This document shows, in pieces, positions 1 to 5,653 of a stretch of 5,855 nt of DNA. Under the pieces are notes generated by a model. The model was not told the origin of the DNA. It made no database searches and saw only the letters and a list, made by a program, of their open reading frames with translations. Both the position numbers and the translations under genes were made by a program. This DNA is from Pseudobdellovibrionaceae bacterium (GTDB lineage: Bacteria > Bdellovibrionota > Bdellovibrionia > Bdellovibrionales > JAMPXM01). Position 1 is the stretch's first letter, and every line of letters starts with the position of its first letter. The stretch is from positions 1 through 5,855 of the forward strand of contig JAEUWE010000296.1 in assembly GCA_016791465.1 (NCBI GenBank). The letters run 5' to 3'.

Positions 1-1008
1 CAGCTCGTGAGAAAGCGTGGCGAGGAACTCGTCCTTTCGTCGATGAGCGTTGTCGAGTTCTTTGAGCTTCTCAATCAGGTCTGCCTCGAGTCGATTTTGC
101 GAGATCGCGGTTGCAATTGTATTGGTGACAACCTCGATAAATTCGATCTCTTCGGCTGAAAATGTACGCGGGCTCTTTGAGCAGAAGAACGAGACTCCAT
201 AGGGATTGGGCTCGTGTTCTGTAAAGATGACCGTCGCGATTCCGGTTTCTGACCGTCCTAATAGTGGCGAGGAACGTGGCCATTTCTCAATTGGCACATC
301 CTGCAACTGGAAGACTCGTGACTGTGAATGTCGACTTTCTTTTGAACGCTGGTGCTCTTGCACGACCTGGCTGGGGATTGAGTCATCCCCCAGAACGGCC
401 GCCGGCGGACCGTTGTCGGGGACGGGTGCGGCCGCACCGGTCCAGGGGAGAAAGTGTTGTCTCCGGAGTAGAAGAATCTGGCCGGCGTTGAGGTTGAGAA
501 CTTGAGTAACGAGCGCGATGTACTTTGAGGCGATCGTTCCAAAGTCGCGTTCGGAAATCGCCATCCTTGTGATCTCGGCGACGGCATTTGAACGTTTGGA
601 TTGGAGCTCAAGCTTAACCTGTATCTCTTTGCGCTCAATTGCATAGCGGATCGAGCGAATGAGCTGATCGGTGTTGATTTCGGATTTGCAGAGGTAGTCT
701 TGCGCGCCTTGGTGGACCATTCGAACGGCAAGTTCGCGATCCTCGATTGAGGAGAGAACAATGATCGGGGTGTCAGGAGATTCTCGAAGTGCGACAGGCA
801 GGGTACTGTCCATTGTGCTATCGGGGAGGCCGAGGTCCAGGAGCAGAACGTCGACCGCATTTTGTGTAAGATGAGTGAGGCCTTCGGAGAGGCGTTGACT
901 GCGTGTAAGGCGCGGTTTGACTTCGTCCGTTCGACCAAGGTGGCGTGCGATCATTTGGGCATGATCGTCGTTGTCCTCAATCAAGAGGATATTGAGCGAC
1001 TGCGGCAT
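1..1008 (-). CDS. Hybrid two-component protein, REC-GAF-histidine kinase, truncated at left edge
   Basis: The frame is open from an ATG at 1008 to base 1, giving 336 residues with the C-terminus missing. An N-terminal receiver domain (about residues 5-125) shows the acidic pair E11/D12 in ILLIEDND, the likely phosphoacceptor D58 in LLLDLGLPD, S86 in IIVLSS and K108 in GAQDYLCK. A charged, probably coiled-coil helix (about 117-140) leads into a GAF-like sensor region (about 145-310) with a Pro/Ala-rich low-similarity insert (about 214-235) and a typical closing helix after TFSAEEIEFIE. The final visible residues, RRKDEFLATLSHEL, are the HisKA H-box, with the phosphorylatable histidine at 334. 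An ATPase domain is expected beyond the window. The protein should be a cytoplasmic kinase whose own receiver is fed by another kinase; no membrane segment is visible. An excellent Shine-Dalgarno sequence six bases upstream fixes the start. The signal and target are unknown. Confidence in the architecture is high; the GAF label rests on overall pattern only. Confidence 0.93.
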   Translation of the reverse strand, partial: MPQSLNILLIEDNDDHAQMIARHLGRTDEVKPRLTRSQRLSEGLTHLTQNAVDVLLLDLGLPDSTMDSTLPVALRESPDTPIIVLSSIEDRELAVRMVHQGAQDYLCKSEINTDQLIRSIRYAIERKEIQVKLELQSKRSNAVAEITRMAISERDFGTIASKYIALVTQVLNLNAGQILLLRRQHFLPWTGAAAPVPDNGPPAAVLGDDSIPSQVVQEHQRSKESRHSQSRVFQLQDVPIEKWPRSSPLLGRSETGIATVIFTEHEPNPYGVSFFCSKSPRTFSAEEIEFIEVVTNTIATAISQNRLEADLIEKLKELDNAHRRKDEFLATLSHEL

Positions 1009-1014
1009 CTCGAA

Positions 1015-1022
1015 CCTCCTTT
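1015..1022 (-). promoter_or_regulatory. Strong Shine-Dalgarno site of the hybrid kinase gene
   Basis: Read on the minus strand this is AAAGGAGG, followed by six bases (TTCGAG) and the ATG at 1008. It is a near-perfect anti-16S match at good spacing and decides the start of the kinase gene. Confidence 0.85.
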
Positions 1023-1110
1023 CCGCGGTGAGAGGGTAGAGGGAGCGGTGGTTGTGTTGGCGCCGGCCAGTTGTTGATAATAATTAAATTAAACAGCGAA
1101 GACTAGAAGA

Positions 1111-1139
1111 ATAATATCAACAGCTTAATACATAGTTAA
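1111..1139 (-). promoter_or_regulatory. Candidate sigma-70-type promoter for the hybrid kinase gene
   Basis: On the minus strand a -35-like TTAACT (1139-1134) and a -10-like TATTAT (1116-1111) are separated by exactly 17 bases, in an AT-rich stretch. The matches to TTGACA and TATAAT are 4/6 and 5/6. Transcription would begin near 1104 and leave a leader of roughly 95 bases before the ATG at 1008. AT-rich DNA gives such matches by chance, so this is a candidate only. Confidence 0.4.
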
Positions 1140-1161
1140 GCATCTTAACATTCGCTATGTA
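1129..1161. repeat. Nested AT-rich inverted repeat between lipoprotein and kinase genes
   Basis: The outer arms TACATAG (1129-1135) and CTATGTA (1155-1161) are perfectly complementary. Inside them GTTAAG (1135-1140) and CTTAAC (1144-1149) form a second perfect repeat around CAT; the two share base 1135. The inner repeat covers the -35 box of the promoter candidate, which would suit an operator. It also lies 29-61 bases past the stop of the lipoprotein gene, so it could be a transcript 3' structure, but it is poor in G+C and no clear U-run follows. The function is not established. Confidence 0.45.
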
Positions 1162-1189
1162 ATTTCGCTGCAATCCTCATTCGAGTCGC

Positions 1190-1759
1190 TTAGAGGCGGC
1201 GCGCGCTTTCGATACTGCGAACGAGCGCTTCATTTTTTGCGCGACGGTCGCGCAGCTTTTGCAGGTCGTGAGACACTTGCGGCACCACATTCATGCCGGT
1301 GGTATCCGGATTGTCGAGAAGTCGGCGCAGTCGATCGATTTGCGATTCGAGGTCTGCATTCTCGCGTTCAAGTTTAAGAAGCTCGCGCCCCTTTGCAAAG
1401 GCTCGAAGGAACGCAGGCTCTGCCTGAGAAGGGCAAAGGCCATTTGTGTAGTCGAGCCCAGAGCGTCCAGCGTCGAATGCCCGCTCGGGGGTGCAAAAAT
1501 CAACGAGGCCGCGATTCCAGCCCGCGAGATAGAGCTCTTCATTGAGGTAGCGTCGACAGCGTCCGACATAGGCGCTGGTCTCCTCATGAACTCCCTGAAG
1601 GCCGTCCAGGCGGCCGATTTCGAACCAATCGGCCTGAGCGCATGGGTCGCCCGTGACCGTCGGTCGATTGACTCGTCCAATGCCGCTGCATCCGCTGCTT
1701 ATTGTGCCAGCAAAGGCGATGAGCACGGCGGTCAAGATGGCGTTGAAGAGGAGTCTCAT
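1190..1759 (-). CDS. Putative DUF2799 family lipoprotein
   Basis: The product has 189 residues. Residues 1-23 form a signal peptide (MRLL, then a hydrophobic stretch through about residue 19), with a Cys at 24 in ISSGC. That resembles a lipobox, but Ser replaces the usual Leu at -3, so lipid attachment is likely rather than certain. The body (about 38-112) matches my recollection of DUF2799: C40-AQADW, G49 and DG at 52-53, C68, Y78-LAGWNRGL, FCTP around C89, then GRSGLDY and LCP around C109. Four cysteines of the mature body are regularly placed and could form disulphides in the periplasm. The C-terminal part (about 124-188) is highly charged and probably coiled coil, with a break near NPDTTG. 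The family's function is unknown. No good Shine-Dalgarno sequence precedes the ATG at 1759, but this start gives a complete signal peptide. It is transcribed away from the glycan operon, so a shared role is not implied. Confidence 0.85.
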   Translation of the reverse strand: MRLLFNAILTAVLIAFAGTISSGCSGIGRVNRPTVTGDPCAQADWFEIGRLDGLQGVHEETSAYVGRCRRYLNEELYLAGWNRGLVDFCTPERAFDAGRSGLDYTNGLCPSQAEPAFLRAFAKGRELLKLERENADLESQIDRLRRLLDNPDTTGMNVVPQVSHDLQKLRDRRAKNEALVRSIESARRL

Positions 1760-1876
1760 GGATTCAGGTTATGGCGGGGTGGAGGCCTTTAGCCAAGCGG
1801 GTTTGCGGCGACATTAACACGTTGCAAAATTTGGGTGGTATTTGCCAAAATTGCCCTGAAAAGGCAGGGTGTTGCC
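1760..1876. promoter_or_regulatory. Divergent intergenic region with direct repeat and start-site hairpin
   Basis: This gap must hold the promoters of the leftward lipoprotein gene and the rightward glycan operon. CAAAATT occurs twice (1825-1831 and 1846-1852) with 21 bases between start points, two helical turns, as expected for a possible paired protein site. TTAACA (1814-1819) could be a -35 box for the operon, but no convincing -10 follows. CCCTG (1854-1858) and CAGGG (1865-1869) can form a five-base-pair hairpin just before the ATG at 1877. No terminator or RNA gene is visible. Confidence 0.35.
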
Positions 1877-2917
1877 ATGCACATCGGTCTCTTTCATGAC
1901 TCTGTTTTACCCCCCAAAAACTATGGCGGCATCGAGCGCATTATGGTCGCCCTCTCGCGGGCCTATTTGCGGCGCGGGCATCGGGTCACCGTGTTTTGCC
2001 GATCCGGCGACGCCGCGAAGATCAAAGGGGAGGAGACGGGCGAGCTTTCGATCTTCGAGCTCCCTCGAGACTATCAGGAACGCCCAATGGCTGCGTGGCT
2101 TCCGTGTGGCGCGGATCAACTCGATTTTTTGCATTTGCATCAGCCTTTCCGTGTTGAAGAGTCGTTTCGTCCTCCAGTTCCATTTCTGGTCACAATTCAC
2201 GGAAATGGTCATGCCGATGAGAAGTATTGGAGAAACACCAATTTCTTAAGCCAGAGTCATGCGCGGAATCACTCTGGGAAGTATTTTATCTACAATGGCG
2301 TCGATCCGACGCGCTATCCGTTCACGCCCCAAAAGCAGGACTATTTTGTCTTCTTGGCGCGGACGACATGGAGAGTGAAGAACGTGCAGACGGCTATCGC
2401 ATGGGCGAACGATCTTGGCGTTCGTCTTGAGATCATGGGCGGCAGTGGTGTTTCGCGCGGCGGAATACACTACAACGGACTTGTTGATGAGCCCGAGAAA
2501 CTGCGTTTACTTGCTGGCGCGAAGGCCTTGATTTATCCGACCAATTGGGACGAGCCATGCGCAGCAGCACCTCTTGAGGCATTGGCTTGTGGCACCCCGG
2601 TCATTTCGACACCGAATGGCTGTATGCCAGAGCTGGTTCGCCCTGGGACAGGCGTGATTTGCGCTGATTACGAAGCCTTGCTTTCGGCCGCGCATCAGGT
2701 CGGTGAAGTGAAACCTGAGGCCTGCCGTGCGGCAGTCGAATCTTTTTTTAGCGATGAGCGAATGGCCGACGACTACTTGAGCCTCATGCAGAAGATCATC
2801 ACCGATGGTGAACTCGATCATGATCCGCAATACAACTTTGCAAAAAGCAGCGTCACATTTCTCTATAAACCGACAGTGCTCAATCGTCTTCGGTTTGGCT
2901 TGACGGGGAAAATATAA
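1877..2917 (+). CDS. GT4-type (GT-B fold) glycosyltransferase
   Basis: The 346-residue product probably transfers a sugar from a nucleotide donor, with retention, to a growing surface glycan on the cytoplasmic side. The N-terminal Rossmann half begins MHIGLFHD and has the Gly-rich loop YGGIERI (16-22) and the motif TIHGNGH (106-112). A linker containing SQSHA leads to YNGVDP (139-144), then the donor-binding half: FLART...RVKN (159-169, with R162 and K168), GGSG (188-191), and the E-x7-E motif in DEPCAAAPLE with E226 and E234, followed by ALACGTPVIS. The usual EPFG is EPCA here. There is no signal peptide or membrane span. The ATG at 1877 aligns with the family N-terminus and has AGGG seven bases upstream; an in-frame GTG at 1835 would add 14 residues that do not look like the fold. 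Its stop overlaps the next ATG in TAATG. Donor, acceptor and linkage cannot be read; a heptose donor is suggested only by the neighbours. Confidence 0.9.
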   Translation: MHIGLFHDSVLPPKNYGGIERIMVALSRAYLRRGHRVTVFCRSGDAAKIKGEETGELSIFELPRDYQERPMAAWLPCGADQLDFLHLHQPFRVEESFRPPVPFLVTIHGNGHADEKYWRNTNFLSQSHARNHSGKYFIYNGVDPTRYPFTPQKQDYFVFLARTTWRVKNVQTAIAWANDLGVRLEIMGGSGVSRGGIHYNGLVDEPEKLRLLAGAKALIYPTNWDEPCAAAPLEALACGTPVISTPNGCMPELVRPGTGVICADYEALLSAAHQVGEVKPEACRAAVESFFSDERMADDYLSLMQKIITDGELDHDPQYNFAKSSVTFLYKPTVLNRLRFGLTGKI

Positions 2918-3903
2918 TGGCTTCGATTTTTATCACGGGTGGGGCGGGGTTCATCGGCAGTCAAATGGCGGAGCGTCTCTTGGCTGAGGGGCACTCTGTT
3001 GTGTCCTATGACAATCTGGTCTTAGGAAAACGTGAGTTTTTAGTGGCGGCCTTGCGGAATCCCCGATTCCGTTTTGTCGAGGCGGACCTTCTTGATCTTG
3101 ATCGAGTGGTGGCGGAGATGAAGGGAGCTGATCTTGTGATTCACCTTGCTGCCAACAGCGACATCTCGCAGGGAGCGGAGCGCTCCGATGTTGATCTTAA
3201 GAATGGTACGATCGCGACCTACAATACGCTTGAGGCGATGCGGAGAACCGGTGTTCGCGATGTCTTGTTCGCTTCGACATCTGCCATTTATGGCGAAGCT
3301 TCGGTTAAGCCGACGCCGGAGTCCTATGGGCCGTTGTTTCCGATTTCTTTCTATGGGGCAAGCAAGCTTGCATGCGAGGGATTGGTTTCGGCGTTTACTC
3401 ACAACTGTGGTCTGCGTGCGATCGTCTTTCGTTTTGCCAATATTGTTGGACCGCGCGCAACCCATGGTGCGATTCATGATTTTCTGAAGCGCCTGAAAGC
3501 CAATTCGAACGAGCTTCGGGTGCTGGGCAATGGTACTCAGCGAAAGTCCTATCTGCATGTCTCAGACTGTATTGACGGTATGCTTTACGCTCGCAAGCTT
3601 CACTTTGATACCGAGAAGAAACCACCGGGATTCTTTGAGTGCTATAACCTGGCCAGCGAAGGGGTGACGCGCGTTTCGTCGATTGCTGCGGCCGTTGTCG
3701 ACGAAGTGACTCGCCGAATGGGGACGAGGCCAGCACTCGTATTCGGGTCAGAAGATCGCGGTTGGGTTGGCGATGTGGCCTTCACGTGGCTTGATGGCGC
3801 ACGCTTTGCGACGACGGGCTGGAAGGCACGGCTCACGAGTGATGCAGCCGTTGAGCAAGCGGTGCGAGATATTGCACGGCAGATTTGGGGAGAGGACGCG
3901 TGA
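2917..3903 (+). CDS. NAD-dependent sugar-nucleotide epimerase/dehydratase (extended SDR)
   Basis: The 328-residue product is of normal length for UDP-glucose 4-epimerase-like extended SDRs, cytoplasmic enzymes that oxidise and re-reduce or dehydrate nucleotide sugars. The NAD loop is TGGAGFIG (7-14), with D32 in YDN after the second strand, consistent with NAD preference. HLAANSDI (76-83) follows. The catalytic set is S120/T121/S122 in ASTSAIYGE with Y146 and K150 in YGASK. FRFANIVGPR (171-180) and RKSYLHVSD (209-217) are typical substrate-side motifs. The ATG at 2917 shares one base with the glycosyltransferase stop and has GGGGA seven bases upstream, indicating coupling. The stop overlaps the next GTG. 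The motifs do not settle epimerisation versus dehydration or the substrate; in this operon an NDP-heptose or a partner sugar is plausible. General GalE-like annotation would be the cautious alternative. Confidence 0.92.
   Translation: MASIFITGGAGFIGSQMAERLLAEGHSVVSYDNLVLGKREFLVAALRNPRFRFVEADLLDLDRVVAEMKGADLVIHLAANSDISQGAERSDVDLKNGTIATYNTLEAMRRTGVRDVLFASTSAIYGEASVKPTPESYGPLFPISFYGASKLACEGLVSAFTHNCGLRAIVFRFANIVGPRATHGAIHDFLKRLKANSNELRVLGNGTQRKSYLHVSDCIDGMLYARKLHFDTEKKPPGFFECYNLASEGVTRVSSIAAAVVDEVTRRMGTRPALVFGSEDRGWVGDVAFTWLDGARFATTGWKARLTSDAAVEQAVRDIARQIWGEDA
3887..3896 (+). promoter_or_regulatory. Purine-rich Shine-Dalgarno site of the nucleotidyltransferase gene
   Basis: GGGGAGAGGA lies inside the end of the epimerase gene and four or more bases before the GTG at 3900. 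It supports that GTG over an in-frame TTG at 3885, which would place the site inside the coding region and add five residues before the conserved MRKQVAILAGG. Confidence 0.65.
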
Positions 3904-4652
3904 GGAAGCAGGTCGCGATACTGGCTGGCGGTCTGGGCACGAGACTTCGTCCGCTGACTGAAAAGTGTCCAAAGCCGATGGTGCCTGTCTGTGGAGAGCC
4001 CTTTTTGCATTGGCAGATTCTCGACCTCAAAGCTCAGGGCTACACCGACATTGTTCTGCTGGTTGCGTATCTTGGCGAGCAAGTGAAAGAGCACTTTGGT
4101 GACGGATCAAAGTTTGGCGTTTCGATTGAGTATTCCTTTGAGAAGGTGCCGATGGGAACCGGTGGTGCTGTTCGAAATGCACTCGATCTTCTTGAGGACG
4201 AGTTTATGCTCGTGAATGGCGATAGTTTCTTGCAGGCTCCGCTTGATGATCTCGCTGGATTTTTTGATGAGGGACGTTTTGATGCGGTCGTCACGACCTA
4301 TTCAAATCGACCTGCGACGCCAGTTCCAAACAATCTTAAAGTAAAAAATCAAACCGTGATTGCCTATGAGAAAGAGGCGGGGATCGCCAAAGGATTTGAG
4401 TGCGTTGATTCTGGAATTCACGTGGTGAAGAAGAGTCTGTTTCTTGATCCGTTGTTTGCGGTTCGCGAGAAGTTTCAGCTTGAAGAGATCTTGCATCCAC
4501 TCATCGACAAACGAGCCTATGGGGCATTTGCCGTCGAACAGCGATTCTACGACATTGGAACGCCTGAGCGCTTAAATGAGTTCGAATGTTTCGTGCGCAA
4601 TGAACGCGCTGCGGGAAGGTTTAGCGGGCAGAGCCCAGAGGGAGTGCCGTGA
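3900..4652 (+). CDS. hddC: Sugar-1-phosphate nucleotidyltransferase, HddC-like (D-glycero-D-manno-heptose 1-phosphate guanylyltransferase)
   Basis: The 250-residue cytoplasmic enzyme joins a nucleoside triphosphate to a sugar 1-phosphate. The signature LAGGLGTRLRPLTEKCPKP (8-26) contains the pyrophosphorylase loop with catalytic-type R15 and K25; PMGTGGA (84-90) and NGDS (106-109, with D108 as the likely metal ligand) follow, then DSGIHV (170-175) and FYDIGTPERL (216-225). It is about the length of the short HddC/RfbF-like group and lacks the long C-terminal domain of GlmU-type enzymes. The GTG start at 3900 overlaps the epimerase stop as GTGA and has a strong Shine-Dalgarno sequence. Its own stop overlaps the kinase start in the same way. 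The heptose and GTP assignment rests on the adjacent HddA- and GmhA-like genes; base and sugar specificity cannot be read from the motifs, so hexose-1-phosphate or another nucleotide remains possible. Confidence 0.85.
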   Translation: MRKQVAILAGGLGTRLRPLTEKCPKPMVPVCGEPFLHWQILDLKAQGYTDIVLLVAYLGEQVKEHFGDGSKFGVSIEYSFEKVPMGTGGAVRNALDLLEDEFMLVNGDSFLQAPLDDLAGFFDEGRFDAVVTTYSNRPATPVPNNLKVKNQTVIAYEKEAGIAKGFECVDSGIHVVKKSLFLDPLFAVREKFQLEEILHPLIDKRAYGAFAVEQRFYDIGTPERLNEFECFVRNERAAGRFSGQSPEGVP

Positions 4653-5641
4653 TTATTTCAAGAACCCCTTTTCGAGTGAGCTTTCTTGGCGGCGGAACAG
4701 ACCTGCCTTCATTCTGGCAAGAGGAAGAAGGGGCAGTGCTTTCGACGGCGATCGATAAGTACATGCATATCACGGTGAACGATCGATTTGATGAGAGTTT
4801 TCGCCTTTCGTATTCAAAGACAGAGATATGCAAATCTGTAGATGAAATCGAGCACAAGATCATTCGTACGGTTTTAAAGACGTATGAGGCCCGGGCCCGT
4901 GAAAAGACAGGTGGCCGAGGGCTTGAGATTTTATCAATGGCCGATATTCCGTCGGGAACCGGACTTGGTAGCTCATCGAGTTTTACGGTGAGTTTGCTTC
5001 ATGCACTGAAGGGACATCTTGGTCTATTTCAGAGTGCCGAGGACCTGGCGCGTGAAGCCAGTCGGATTGAGATTGAGGATTTGCGTGAGCCGATTGGAAA
5101 GCAGGATCAGTATGCGGCGGCTTATGGTGGTTTACGCTACATTCGGTTTCTTCCGAGTGGCGAGGTATCGGCTGAACCCGTGATTTGCTCGCACGATACA
5201 AAACAAGCGCTCGAGGCGCATATGCTGGTCCTGTACACGGGCGTTACGCGTTCTGCATCGGGAGTCCTTGCTGAGCAGAAGTCGAATACCGATAAGAAGC
5301 GCGAGACGCTGCGGACAATGCGCGATCTAGCGTTTCGGATGAAACAGTCGCTTGAGGCCGGGGACTCCATTCGGCGCAGTGGCGAACTTCTCCATGAGGG
5401 TTGGAACCTCAAGAAGACTCTCGCCAGTGGAATTTCAGCGGGTCAGATTGATGACTGGTACGACCGGGCGATGGCGGCCGGCGCTTACGGTGGTAAAATC
5501 TTAGGCGCTGGCGGCGGCGGCTTCCTCATGGTACTGTGCCCGCCGGATAAGCAGGCAGGAGTTTGTGCTGAGCTCTCAGAGCTTAAGCCTGTGAAGATGA
5601 AATTTGATCCATTCGGCAGTCGTATTGTGTTTGTCGGATAA
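4649..5641 (+). CDS. hddA: GHMP kinase, HddA-like (D-glycero-alpha-D-manno-heptose 7-phosphate 1-kinase)
   Basis: The 330-residue kinase would use ATP to phosphorylate C1 of D-glycero-D-manno-heptose 7-phosphate, giving the alpha-1,7-bisphosphate in the GDP-heptose route. The three GHMP motifs are present: RTPFRVSFLGGGTD (5-18), the ATP loop PSGTGLGSSSS (101-111), and KILGAGGGGF (283-292). GKQDQYAAAYGG (150-161), with D153 as a likely catalytic or base residue, is characteristic of the heptose/fucose kinase branch rather than galactokinase or homoserine kinase. The length is normal for HddA. The GTG start at 4649 overlaps the preceding stop as GTGA; GAGGGA lies five bases upstream. A 12-base gap separates it from the next gene. 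L-fucose or another sugar kinase is the main alternative, but the flanking nucleotidyltransferase and isomerase favour heptose. Confidence 0.88.
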   Translation: MIISRTPFRVSFLGGGTDLPSFWQEEEGAVLSTAIDKYMHITVNDRFDESFRLSYSKTEICKSVDEIEHKIIRTVLKTYEARAREKTGGRGLEILSMADIPSGTGLGSSSSFTVSLLHALKGHLGLFQSAEDLAREASRIEIEDLREPIGKQDQYAAAYGGLRYIRFLPSGEVSAEPVICSHDTKQALEAHMLVLYTGVTRSASGVLAEQKSNTDKKRETLRTMRDLAFRMKQSLEAGDSIRRSGELLHEGWNLKKTLASGISAGQIDDWYDRAMAAGAYGGKILGAGGGGFLMVLCPPDKQAGVCAELSELKPVKMKFDPFGSRIVFVG

Positions 5642-5653
5642 GCGAGGGTGATG

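Noticed and set aside
258..938. A long open frame on the minus strand, offset from the kinase frame, plus several plus-strand frames in the same stretch
   Set aside because: Their translations are Ser/Arg-rich and match no domain, while the overlapping frame from 1008 to 1 encodes clear REC, GAF and HisKA motifs with a perfect ribosome site.
1259..1792. A 177-codon plus-strand open frame opposite the DUF2799 gene
   Set aside because: It has no recognisable domain and no ribosome site, and the opposite strand carries a coherent signal peptide and family pattern.
1777..1815. A tRNA-like stretch, TTTAGCCAAGCGGG, resembling a D-arm
   Set aside because: No anticodon stem, GGTTCGA T-loop or matching acceptor stem follows at the right distance.
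1830..1856. A possible sigma-54 promoter (GG and TTGC elements) before the glycosyltransferase
   Set aside because: The GG and GC pairs are 14 bases apart instead of the required 10.
1835..1876. An upstream in-frame GTG start for the glycosyltransferase
   Set aside because: It adds residues outside the first beta strand of the fold and lacks a convincing ribosome site; the ATG at 1877 begins directly with the conserved MHIGLF.
3040..3558. A 172-codon minus-strand open frame inside the epimerase gene
   Set aside because: The plus strand encodes all SDR motifs without interruption; the antisense product is unlike any known fold.
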